From positions 62,001 through 126,000 of the forward strand of contig NZ_NFZQ01000011.1 of the NCBI RefSeq assembly GCF_002165135.1: a stretch of DNA of 64,000 nt, in the 5' to 3' direction. The DNA comes from Pseudomonas sp. SID14000 (GTDB lineage Bacteria > Pseudomonadota > Gammaproteobacteria > Pseudomonadales > Pseudomonadaceae). The translations under genes were made by a program, and so were the position numbers. Of this stretch, positions 56,228 through 64,000 are shown in pieces. Positions within the stretch are counted from its first letter, which is position 1; each line of letters starts with the position of its first letter. The notes below the pieces were generated by a model. That model was given only the letters and a program-made list of their open reading frames with translations, did not search any database and was not told the origin of the DNA.

Positions 56228-58603
56228 TCAATGAGCGAAAATGGAGCCCCCCTCCTTGCCCACCATCTTCTCCGGCTTGATCAGGAACCGCGCCAGCGCC
56301 GGCAGCAGCCACAGCGCACCGAACATGTTCCATAGCAGCATGAAGGTCAGCATCAGCCCCATGTCCGCCTGGAACTTGATCGCCGAGAAGATCCAGGTGC
56401 ACACACCAATGGCCAGGCACAAGCCGGTGAACAGCACCGCCTTGCCGGTCGAGCGCAGGGTCTGGTAATACGCCTCCTGCAATGGCAGACCGGCGCGCAG
56501 GAAGCTTTCCAGCCGGCTGTAGATGTAGATGCCATAGTCCACGCCAATGCCCACACCCAGCGCCACCACCGGCAGGGTCGCCACCTTGACCCCGATGCCC
56601 ATGTAGGCCATCAGCGCGTTGCCCAGCACCGAGGTCAGGACCAGCGGCAGGACGATGCACAGGGTTGCGGCGAACGAGCGGAAGGTAATCAGGCACATCA
56701 CCGCCACGCAGATGTACACCAGGATCAGGATGGTCAGCTCGGCCGACTTGATCACCTCGTTGGTCGCCGCCTCGATCCCGGCATTGCCCGCCGCCAGCAG
56801 GAACTGCAGGCCTTCCTTGTTGTGGCTGTCGGCAAAGGCCTTGGCCACGGCAGTGACCCGCTCAAGGGTTTCGGCCTTGTGGTCGTTGAGGAACACCAGC
56901 ACCGGCGCCAGCGAGCAGTCGCCGTTGTACAGGCCATCGGCGCGGGCGATGGAGTTGTTGAGGATGTCCGGGTTGCGCGACAGGGTTTCCCATTTCAGGC
57001 TGCCCTCGTTCATGCCCTTGATCACCTGCTTGGACACGGTCACGAGGGAAATCGCCGACTGAACGCCCGGCGTGTTCTGCATGGTCCACATCAGCTCGTC
57101 GATCGGTGCCATGGTCGAGTGGATCGAGCAGCTTTCCGGTGGGGTCTTGACCATGATCACCAGCACGTCGGAACTGGTCGAGTAGTTGCTGATGATGAAA
57201 TTGTTGTCCTGGTTGTAGCGCGAGTCGGGGCGCAGCTCCGGCGCACCCTGGTCGAGGTCGCCGATCTTCAGGTTCTGGCTGTACCACAGGCCACCGGCGA
57301 AGGCGACCAGCGCCAGAACCACCGACACCGGCGCCACCTTGGCACTGGCGAAGTTCGACAGCAGGCGCCAGAACGGGTGCTCGCGGGTGGCGTCCTTCTT
57401 GCTGCGCTCGACGGCCTTCTTGCTGATGCCGACGTAGGAGATGGCTACCGGCAGCAGGATAAGGTTGGTGAACACGATCACCGCCACACCGATGGAAGCG
57501 CCGATGGCCAGTTCACGGATCACCCCGATGTCGATGATCAGCAGGGTGATGAAGCCCACGGCGTCGGCGAGGATGGCGATCATCCCTGGCAGGAACAGTT
57601 GGCGGAAGGTGCGCCGGGCGGCGGTCAGGGCGTTGTCGGCATCACTCGACTGCAGGGCAATGCCGTTGATCTTCTGCACACCGTGGGAAATACCGATGGC
57701 GAAGATCAGGAACGGCACCAGCATCGAGTACGGGTCCAGACCAAAGCCCACCGCATGCATCAGGCCCAATTGCCAGACCACCGCCACCAGGGTGGTGATG
57801 AGCACGGCGATGGTGCTGCGGATGCACCAGGTGAACCAGTACAACAGCACCCAGGTGATGGCCAGGGCGACGCCGAAGAACATCGCCACCATCACCAGGC
57901 CGTCGATCAGGTCGCCGACCTTCTTGGCGAAGCCGACGATGTGGACCTTCACGTTCGGGTTCTGCGCCTGGAAGTTTTCGCGGATCTTCTCTTCCAGCTG
58001 GTGTGAGAACTGCTGGTAGTCCAGCTTCACCTGTTTGCCCGGGTCCTGCGGGTCGGGGTAGCTTTCCAGCAGCGGCACGTCGACGATGCTGGACTTGAAA
58101 TTGTTGCCCACCAGGCGCCCGACCTGGCCTGACTTGAGCACGTTGTCGCGCAGGGTATCGAGGCTGTCCTGCGAGCCGTTGTAGGTGTTGGGGATCACCT
58201 CGCCACCGGAAAAGCCTTCTTCGGTGACCTCGCTCCAGCGCACGCTGGGGCTCCACAGCGACTTCAACCCGGCTCGGTCGACGCCGGGGATGTAGAACAC
58301 TTCATCATGGATCTGCCGCAGGGTCTCCATGTAGTCCTTGTCGAAGATGTCGCCATTGACCGCCTCCACCGAGATGCGCACCGTGTTGCCGAGGTTGGCC
58401 AAGTCGTTGCGGTGCGCCATCATCTGCTCGATGAACGGGTGCTGCAGCGGGATCATCTTCTCGAAGCTGGTGGACGGGCGGATCTGCGTGGCCTGCCAGA
58501 ACAGGAAGATACTGACCAGTACGCACAGGGCGATGACCACAGGGCGGTTGTTGAAGATCAGGCGTTCGAGCAGCGTGGCCTTATCCTGGTGATGCGGGTG
58601 CAT
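56228..58603 (-). CDS. RND superfamily (MMPL-type) exporter
   Basis: A 791-residue inner-membrane protein with the duplicated MMPL layout: one helix, a large periplasmic loop, a five-helix bundle, then the same again. VALGVGIGVDYGIYIYSRLE in the second bundle and FAIGISHGVQKING in the first are the paired sterol-sensing-like helices. I chose ATG at 58601-58603 (AGGGAGA upstream); an ATG at 58625-58627 overlapping the previous stop is the alternative. Substrate likely hydrophobic, unknown. Confidence 0.88.
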   Translation of the reverse strand: MHPHHQDKATLLERLIFNNRPVVIALCVLVSIFLFWQATQIRPSTSFEKMIPLQHPFIEQMMAHRNDLANLGNTVRISVEAVNGDIFDKDYMETLRQIHDEVFYIPGVDRAGLKSLWSPSVRWSEVTEEGFSGGEVIPNTYNGSQDSLDTLRDNVLKSGQVGRLVGNNFKSSIVDVPLLESYPDPQDPGKQVKLDYQQFSHQLEEKIRENFQAQNPNVKVHIVGFAKKVGDLIDGLVMVAMFFGVALAITWVLLYWFTWCIRSTIAVLITTLVAVVWQLGLMHAVGFGLDPYSMLVPFLIFAIGISHGVQKINGIALQSSDADNALTAARRTFRQLFLPGMIAILADAVGFITLLIIDIGVIRELAIGASIGVAVIVFTNLILLPVAISYVGISKKAVERSKKDATREHPFWRLLSNFASAKVAPVSVVLALVAFAGGLWYSQNLKIGDLDQGAPELRPDSRYNQDNNFIISNYSTSSDVLVIMVKTPPESCSIHSTMAPIDELMWTMQNTPGVQSAISLVTVSKQVIKGMNEGSLKWETLSRNPDILNNSIARADGLYNGDCSLAPVLVFLNDHKAETLERVTAVAKAFADSHNKEGLQFLLAAGNAGIEAATNEVIKSAELTILILVYICVAVMCLITFRSFAATLCIVLPLVLTSVLGNALMAYMGIGVKVATLPVVALGVGIGVDYGIYIYSRLESFLRAGLPLQEAYYQTLRSTGKAVLFTGLCLAIGVCTWIFSAIKFQADMGLMLTFMLLWNMFGALWLLPALARFLIKPEKMVGKEGGSIFAH

Positions 58604-58623
58604 GGTGATGCTCTCCCTGCTGG

Positions 58624-59652
58624 TCATGGACGCACCTCCTGGTCAGCCGGGCCTGCACCCTGCGGGTCAGCCAGGTGCACGCCACCCTGCCCTACCAGCA
58701 GCAGGCCGCCATTGGCCAGGCCGCTGACGCCGGCCAGGGCGATGCGGTCGGAGCGGTTGTAGACACTGAAGGTCTGGCCATCATCGGTACTGCGCAGCAC
58801 GCTGCCGCCATTGCCGACCAGCACCAGGCTGCCGTCTTCGACAAGCGTAGCGCCTGCCAGGCCGAATTCGAGTGTGCCACGTGCGGCCTTGAGCTCGATC
58901 GGCTGCCAGCTGTCGCCGAAGTCGGTGGAACGGAACAGGTTGCCGCGTAGGCCGTAGGCCAGCAGGGTGCGCGGCTGTGCAGTGCCGATCACGCCAAACA
59001 GCGAGCCCTCGTAGGGGCTGTCGACCTTGGCCCAGGTCTGGCCATTGTCGGTGGAGCGGAACATGCCGCCCTGCTCGCCGACGATGAACAGGCCGGCATC
59101 ACGCACCTGGGCAATACCGTTCAGGTGCAGCTGGTCAGGGTTGTCCAGGCGCTCGGCCACATCCTGCCAGTGCTGGCCGCCGTCGGTGGTTTCCAGCAAT
59201 GCGCCATAGGCACCTACGGCAAAGCCGCGCTGTGCATCGAGGAAGGCGACATCGAGCAAGGGTGCTTCACGGGACAGGTCTTCGAACTGCTTGCTCCAGG
59301 TTGCCCCGCCATCGCTGCTGGCAAGGACCTGCGCATCATGGCCGACGGCCCAGCCGCGCTTGTCGTCAAGGAAGAACACTGCGGTGAGCAGTTGCCGGGT
59401 GGGCACCCGGGCCTGGGTCCAGGTGCTGCCCTGGTCGTCGGAGAACAGGATATGACCGCGATCGCCCACCACCACCAGGCGCTTGCCGGCATGGGTGGCA
59501 TCGATCAGCAGGCTTTGGCTGGCCTTGGCCGATTCGGTGGAATACTCATCGGCGGCAGCGGCTTGCACGCTGTCAGCCCATACGCCAAGCCCCAGCGCCA
59601 GTACCACGCCGGCTGCCAATGGCCAGGCAAAACGCCTGTTCTGTTCCCTCAT
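58624..59652 (-). CDS. YCF48/BNR-repeat periplasmic protein
   Basis: A 342-residue protein with a signal peptide (about residue 32, after VQA) and repeated BNR-like motifs (ILFSDDQGSTWTQA, VLASSDGGATWSK, MFRSTDNGQTWAKV, LFRSTDFGDSWQP, VLRSTDDGQTFSV). Related to YCF48, a photosystem II assembly factor. Next to an MMPL exporter it probably acts as its periplasmic partner; this pairing recurs in pseudomonads, from my general knowledge. Confidence 0.88.
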   Translation of the reverse strand: MREQNRRFAWPLAAGVVLALGLGVWADSVQAAAADEYSTESAKASQSLLIDATHAGKRLVVVGDRGHILFSDDQGSTWTQARVPTRQLLTAVFFLDDKRGWAVGHDAQVLASSDGGATWSKQFEDLSREAPLLDVAFLDAQRGFAVGAYGALLETTDGGQHWQDVAERLDNPDQLHLNGIAQVRDAGLFIVGEQGGMFRSTDNGQTWAKVDSPYEGSLFGVIGTAQPRTLLAYGLRGNLFRSTDFGDSWQPIELKAARGTLEFGLAGATLVEDGSLVLVGNGGSVLRSTDDGQTFSVYNRSDRIALAGVSGLANGGLLLVGQGGVHLADPQGAGPADQEVRP

Positions 59653-59808
59653 GACTGTCCCCTGTTGTTCTTATCTGGTGGGTCAATGCATTGCAGGTAC
59701 TGCGAAAAGCCTGATCTAGAGGCCTGCAATGGCTTGAGGGGATCGTAGCGGGGATATTTGCGGGAACACAACGGGCGGGGTGTTATGTTTTGTTATCGGC
59801 TGTAAAAG

Positions 59809-59892
59809 CTTCGCGGGTAAACCCGCTCCCACAGGTCCTCCACAGCCCATGAAAGCGGTGCAGTACCTGTGGGAGCGGGTTTACCCGCGAAG
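59809..59892. repeat. REP element pair, 28-bp perfect arms
   Basis: CTTCGCGGGTAAACCCGCTC... and its exact reverse complement around a 28-bp spacer, just after pepN. Same REP type as at 22095-22190. Confidence 0.9.
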
Positions 59893-59916
59893 AGGTCGGC
59901 TCAGGCTACGGAAAAC

Positions 59917-62574
59917 TCAAGCCAGGCTCTTGCTGACAACCTCATACACATCACTGGACAGCTCACCAGAAGCCAGAATCCGCTCCAGCTCGCCCCTCAT
60001 CAGGGCCTGACGCGCATCGTCATACTTGCGCCAGCGGGTCAGCGGCGCCAGTTGCCGCGAGGCGATCTGCGGGTTCAGGGCATTGAGTTCGATCACCAGG
60101 TCCGCCAGGAAGCGGTAGCCGGAGCCATCCGCCGCATGGAAGTTGACCAGGTTCTGCCCGGCGAAAGCGCCGATCAATGCACGTACCTTGTTCGGGTTCT
60201 TCAGGGTGAACGCCGGGTGCTGCATCAGCGCCTTGACCCGCGCCAGCCCGCCCGGCAGCGTACTGGCCGCCTGCACGCTGAACCATTGGTCCATGACCAG
60301 CGGGTTGTCCTTGAAGTGCTCGGCAAAGGCTTCCAGGGCCTTGGCCCGCTCAGCCTCGAACGGCGAGTTGACCAGCACGGCCAGGGCGGTCAGGCGCTCG
60401 GTCATGTTGTCGCAGTGCTCGAACTGCTCCAGGGTCGCCTGCAGCACCTGCGGCTTGCCGCTTTGCATCAGGTACGACAGCGCGATGTTCTGCAGGCTGC
60501 GGCGGGCAAAGTGCTCGGCCGAGGCTACGTAGGCGGTGCTGCGCGACACTTCGCGGTTGGCCTTGTAGCGCGCCCACAGGGCGTCGAACAGCTGCTCGGC
60601 GATCTGCTGGCGGGCGAACTCGCGGGCGGCGTGGATGGCGTCCACGTCGGCCACCTGGCTGATCTCGGTGAGGTAGGCCTCACCCGGCAGCGAGAGCATT
60701 TCGGCAACCATGGCCGGGTCCAGCGACTCGTTGCCGAGCACGGTGCCAAGGGCGGTGATCAGGCGCTGATCGAGCGTGAGTGCTTCGCCACGCTGATGCT
60801 GACCGATCAGCTCCTGCAGCACCTGCACCGACAGTTGCTGCCCCGCCTCCCAGCGGTTGAAGCCGTCGCTGTCGTGCTGCATCAAGAACATCAGCTGGTC
60901 GCGGTCGTAGGGGAAGCTCAGCTTGACCGGTGCGCTGAAACCGCGCAGCAGCGACGGCAGCGGCTTGGCCTGGATGCCCTGGAAGGTGAAGGTCTGCTCG
61001 GCCTCGGTCACCGACAGCACGCGGCTGGTGCCCTGCGCCGTCGCTTCACCGGCCAGTTGCAGCGGCAGGTCGTTGCCTGCGGCATCCAGCAGGCCAAGTT
61101 CCACCGGGATCACGAACGGCAGTTTTTCGGCCTTGTCCGGGGTCTGCGGGCAGTTCTGGCGGAAGGTCAGGCTGTAGGTCTGCGCGGTCGCGTCATAGGC
61201 CTCGCTGACTTCCAGGCGCGGGGTGCCGGCCTGGTTGTACCAGCGCTTGAACTGGGTGAAGTCGACGCCGTTGGCGTCTTCCATGGCCTTGATGAAATCG
61301 TCGGTAGTTACCGCCTGGCCATCGTGGCGCTCGAAGTACAGGTCACTGCCCTTGCGGAAGCCATCGGCACCCAGCAGGGTACGAACCATGCGCACCACTT
61401 CGGCGCCCTTCTCGTACACGGTCAGGGTGTAGAAGTTGGAGATCTCGATGAAGCTGTCCGGGCGCACCGGGTGGGCCATGGGGCCAGCGTCTTCGGCGAA
61501 CTGGTGAGTACGCAGGTAGGCCACGTCTTCGATGCGCTTGACCGTTCGCGAGTTCATGTCGGCGCTGAACTCGGCATCGCGGAACACCGTGAAGCCTTCT
61601 TTCAGCGACAGCTGGAACCAGTCACGGCAAGTGACGCGGTTGCCCGACCAGTTGTGGAAATACTCGTGGGCAACCACACCTTCGACGCGCTGGTGGGCAG
61701 CATCGGTGGCCGTTTCGGCACGGGCCAGCACACAGCTGGAGTTGAAGATGTTCAGGCCCTTGTTTTCCATGGCGCCCATGTTGAAGTCGTTGACCGCGAC
61801 GATCATGAAAATGTCGAGGTCGTACTCGCGGCCATAGACTTCTTCGTCCCAACGCATGGACTTCTTCAGGCTGACCATGGCGTGGTCGCACTTGTCGATG
61901 TTCTCGGGCTCGACGTAGATGCGCAGGGTCACGTCGCGGCCAGACTGGCGGGTGAAGCTGTCTTCAACGCACCACAGATCACCAGCCACCAGGGCGAACA
62001 GGTAGGCCGGCTTCATGAACGGATCTTCCCAGGTCGCCCAGTGGCGGCCGTCTTCCGCCGGCCCGCTGCCGATCGGGTTGCCGTTCGACAGCAGCACCGG
62101 GTAGCGATGCTGTTCGGCGATGACCGTGGTGGTGAAGGTGCTCATCACGTCCGGGCGGTCGAGGTAGTAGGTGATCTTGCGGAAGCCTTCGGCCTCGCAC
62201 TGGGTGCAGAACATCTTGCCCGACTTGTACAGGCCTTCCAGCGCGGTGTTGCTTTCCGGGTGGATCTTCACGCTGGTGTCGAGGGTGAAGCGATCGGCCT
62301 TGGGATGCACGGTCAGGCTGTCGGCGTCGAGCTGGTAGTCACCCGGCTGCAGTTCCTGGTCATCCAGCGAGGCACGCAGCAGTTCCAGCTGCTGGCCATC
62401 GAGTTCCAGTGGCGGCAGGCCGGCACCGCGTGCCGGGTTGCGGCGCATGACCAGTTGTGCGTGGACCAGGGTGTGGTCCTCGAACAGTTCGAAGGTCAGG
62501 TGCGTCTCGTCGATCAGGTACTCGGGCGCCTGGTAATCCTTGAGGTAGATCACTTGCGGTTGTTCGGTACGCAT
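59917..62574 (-). CDS. pepN: aminopeptidase N (M1 family)
   Basis: An 885-residue zinc exopeptidase releasing N-terminal residues from cytoplasmic peptides. Substrate motif NMGAMENKGLNIF (GAMEN) near residue 265; zinc site VVAHEYFHNWSGNRVT near 300 with the third ligand in the following KEGFTVFRDAEF. Full length for the bacterial family. Monocistronic, with a REP pair after its stop. Confidence 0.97.
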   Translation of the reverse strand: MRTEQPQVIYLKDYQAPEYLIDETHLTFELFEDHTLVHAQLVMRRNPARGAGLPPLELDGQQLELLRASLDDQELQPGDYQLDADSLTVHPKADRFTLDTSVKIHPESNTALEGLYKSGKMFCTQCEAEGFRKITYYLDRPDVMSTFTTTVIAEQHRYPVLLSNGNPIGSGPAEDGRHWATWEDPFMKPAYLFALVAGDLWCVEDSFTRQSGRDVTLRIYVEPENIDKCDHAMVSLKKSMRWDEEVYGREYDLDIFMIVAVNDFNMGAMENKGLNIFNSSCVLARAETATDAAHQRVEGVVAHEYFHNWSGNRVTCRDWFQLSLKEGFTVFRDAEFSADMNSRTVKRIEDVAYLRTHQFAEDAGPMAHPVRPDSFIEISNFYTLTVYEKGAEVVRMVRTLLGADGFRKGSDLYFERHDGQAVTTDDFIKAMEDANGVDFTQFKRWYNQAGTPRLEVSEAYDATAQTYSLTFRQNCPQTPDKAEKLPFVIPVELGLLDAAGNDLPLQLAGEATAQGTSRVLSVTEAEQTFTFQGIQAKPLPSLLRGFSAPVKLSFPYDRDQLMFLMQHDSDGFNRWEAGQQLSVQVLQELIGQHQRGEALTLDQRLITALGTVLGNESLDPAMVAEMLSLPGEAYLTEISQVADVDAIHAAREFARQQIAEQLFDALWARYKANREVSRSTAYVASAEHFARRSLQNIALSYLMQSGKPQVLQATLEQFEHCDNMTERLTALAVLVNSPFEAERAKALEAFAEHFKDNPLVMDQWFSVQAASTLPGGLARVKALMQHPAFTLKNPNKVRALIGAFAGQNLVNFHAADGSGYRFLADLVIELNALNPQIASRQLAPLTRWRKYDDARQALMRGELERILASGELSSDVYEVVSKSLA

Positions 62575-62587
62575 GTGCAGGTCCTTT

Positions 62588-63385
62588 TTACTGGAGCACG
62601 GCCAACTGGTAGGCCGTGTACTTGCGAATATTGATCACACCGGTGTCGAAGATCAGGTACTGGCCCTTGATGCCCAGCAGCGTGCCTTCCACTACCGGGT
62701 CCTTGTCGAGGTTGAAGCTGACGATCTTCGCCGGGTAGGCCTCGACCGGGTACTTCATCTGCACCACTTCGGCATCGGCCAGCGGCTGGATCGCCTGCAG
62801 GCCGAAGCGGCCCTGCAGCTCGCGCAGGCCATCTGCGCAGGCGTCGAAGACCTGCTCACGAATGGCGACCAGGTCGAGCTCCTCGGCATCGCCCTTGAGC
62901 AGGGTGCGCCAGTTGGTGCGGTCCGGCACCTGGCTGCGCAGCAGGTCTTCGACCAGGCCGGACTGCTGGCGGGTGGCAACGCGCATGATCGGCAGGGCCT
63001 GGCTGGCGCCCTGGTCGAGCCAGCGGGTGGGCAGCTGGGTGGCGCGGGTGATGCCGACCTTGATCCCCGACGAGTTGGCCAGGTAGACCACGTGATCGGT
63101 CATGCAGAACTGTTCGCCCCACGACGGCTCGCGGCAGGTGCCGGCGTCGTAGTGGCACTTTTCCGGGGCCATGATGCACACGTCGCACTGGGCCAGCCTG
63201 GTCATGCACGGGTAGCAGTAACCCTGGCTGAAGCTGGTCTTGGTGCGCTTGCCACAATGACTGCAGTGAATGGCACCGAGGTATTCCAGGCGCAGGCGCT
63301 GGCCGATCAGCGGATTGACCGGCACCTGGGTGTCATCCAGGCGGAAGCTGTACTGCACCACTGGTGCCTCCAGGCTTACCGCCAT
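62588..63385 (-). CDS. DUF2797 family protein
   Basis: A 265-residue protein with a Cys-rich zinc-binding half (CSHCGKRTKTSFSQGYCYPC, then CDVCIMAPEKC) and a second half resembling a GIY-YIG nuclease core (VYLANSSGIKVGITR...RWLDQGASQ...E). I report the ATG start at 63383-63385; a TTG at 63416-63418 overlapping the DUF1315 stop (TTGA) would add 11 residues. Function unknown. Confidence 0.82.
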   Translation of the reverse strand: MAVSLEAPVVQYSFRLDDTQVPVNPLIGQRLRLEYLGAIHCSHCGKRTKTSFSQGYCYPCMTRLAQCDVCIMAPEKCHYDAGTCREPSWGEQFCMTDHVVYLANSSGIKVGITRATQLPTRWLDQGASQALPIMRVATRQQSGLVEDLLRSQVPDRTNWRTLLKGDAEELDLVAIREQVFDACADGLRELQGRFGLQAIQPLADAEVVQMKYPVEAYPAKIVSFNLDKDPVVEGTLLGIKGQYLIFDTGVINIRKYTAYQLAVLQ

Positions 63386-63414
63386 CTTGCTCAACGAGCC
63401 ACGAGCGAGTTCGA

Positions 63415-63675
63415 TCAATGTACCGAGTCCGACTTGAACAGAATGTTGGCGATCGGTGCGGACTTGGACGCGCATTCCTGCGGGCCCATGTAGCCGGTGC
63501 GCTGGTCTTCGGGCAGGTTTTTCATCTCCCAGGCGATTACCGCCTGCAGCGACAGCTCTTTCTGCTCGGCGGTGAGCTTGCGGCCATCCGACCATTTGCC
63601 GATTTCCACGGCCAGTTTCAGGCTCTCGTAGATTTCCGGGGTGATGTTTTCGATCATTTGCGCGAAAGTGGACAT
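63415..63675 (-). CDS. DUF1315 family protein
   Basis: An 86-residue helical protein (MSTFAQMIENITPEIYESLK ... YMGPQECASKSAPI). CAGGAGA precedes the ATG. Probably co-transcribed with DUF2797 downstream, a pairing seen in pseudomonads. Function unknown. Confidence 0.82.
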   Translation of the reverse strand: MSTFAQMIENITPEIYESLKLAVEIGKWSDGRKLTAEQKELSLQAVIAWEMKNLPEDQRTGYMGPQECASKSAPIANILFKSDSVH

Positions 63676-63688
63676 AGAGTCTCCTGAT

Positions 63689-64000
63689 TCAAGCCGACAG
63701 TTTACGCCGGGCCAGCGCCCCACCCAAGAGCCCGGTCAGGCATCCGATGAGCAGCCCGCCGACGTGGGCGGCGTTGGCGATCTGGCCAAGGCCCAGGGTG
63801 TCGATCACGCCGGTCAGGCACACCACCAGCCAGATCAGCATCATCACCAGCACGCCCTTGGGCAGGGTGAAGTAACGGTCGGGCGCCAGCCACTGGTACA
63901 GCCAGATATGCCCGAGCAGGCCGTACAGCACGCCGGACAGGCCACCGAACAGGCTCGGCCCGCTGGTGTAGTGCTGGGCCAGGTTGGACACCAGGCTGAA
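63689..64000 (-). CDS. rhomboid-family intramembrane serine protease, C-terminal part
   Basis: The last 103 residues; the N-terminus lies beyond the right edge. The catalytic serine is in SLFGGLSGVLYGLLGH (G-x-S-G) and the catalytic His in QIANAAHVGGLLIGCLTGLL, each within a membrane helix. The basic end (ARRKLSA) is cytoplasmic. It ends 13 bp before the DUF1315 start, likely the same transcript. Confidence 0.9.
   Translation of the reverse strand, partial: FSLVSNLAQHYTSGPSLFGGLSGVLYGLLGHIWLYQWLAPDRYFTLPKGVLVMMLIWLVVCLTGVIDTLGLGQIANAAHVGGLLIGCLTGLLGGALARRKLSA

Overview
The window joins two different kinds of DNA. Positions 1 to about 21,100 are a T7-like podophage genome read on the minus strand. 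From about 21,130 to the right edge is the chromosome of a Pseudomonas of the putida group. This assignment rests on protein recognition, on phage promoters carrying the TAAAAACCCTCACT-type core known from the P. putida phage gh-1, on the many P. putida-type REP palindromes, and on a putida-like chromosomal gene order (ppsR, gdhB, sbcDC, pepN). It was made by eye, without database searches.

Phage part. Reading leftward from the chromosome junction, the phage is collinear with T7. The non-coding left genetic end has TGTTAGA repeats and a 12-bp perfect palindrome. It is followed by a sigma-70 early promoter with a leader holding two boxA-like antitermination sites. Then come early genes separated by similar short hairpins; these include five small unknown proteins and a 2OG-Fe(II) oxygenase. 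A convergent acidic micro-gene is the only likely phage gene on the plus strand. Next are a single-subunit RNA polymerase (gp1), gp1.1, an unknown, the DNA ligase (gp1.3) and two membrane proteins, ending at a terminator in the position of T7 TE. After that come the class II genes: SSB (gp2.5), endonuclease I (gp3), amidase/lysozyme (gp3.5), a nucleotidyltransferase not found in T7, primase-helicase (gp4), DNA polymerase (gp5), gp5.5, gp5.7 and exonuclease (gp6). The last stretch holds gp6.5, gp6.7, a GNAT protein, gp7.3 and the first third of the portal (gp8), which runs off the left edge. Four intergenic phage-type promoters are well supported and two intragenic ones are possible. No integrase is visible, so how this genome came to lie next to ppsR is the main puzzle; a chimeric assembly is a real alternative.

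Chromosomal part. Next to the junction is ppsR, regulator of PEP synthase. It is followed by gdhB (giant NAD-glutamate dehydrogenase), a LysR regulator divergent from a second diaminopimelate decarboxylase gene, a GNAT, a GntR/UTRA regulator, soxR with a SoxR box inside its own promoter, DUF3144 and a secreted CAP-domain protein. From 33.9 to 39.8 kb lies a catabolic-looking cluster: class II aldolase, DapA-family lyase, MocR-type regulator, BenE-family transporter and MFS transporter, with palindromic candidate operators. An orphan DUF2235 (Tle1-like) hydrolase separates it from a tightly packed moxR-DUF58-DUF4381-batA-batB/C-batD operon.

The right third holds sbcD-sbcC with a glutathione-transferase-like gene, a small secreted protein, a lactonase-family beta-propeller, DUF5629, an RND/MMPL exporter with a YCF48-like partner, pepN, DUF2797, DUF1315 and the C-terminal half of a rhomboid protease. 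Perfect REP-type inverted repeats (18 to 70 bp arms) sit in most of the larger chromosomal intergenic gaps. I saw no rRNA, tRNA, CRISPR array or insertion sequence.
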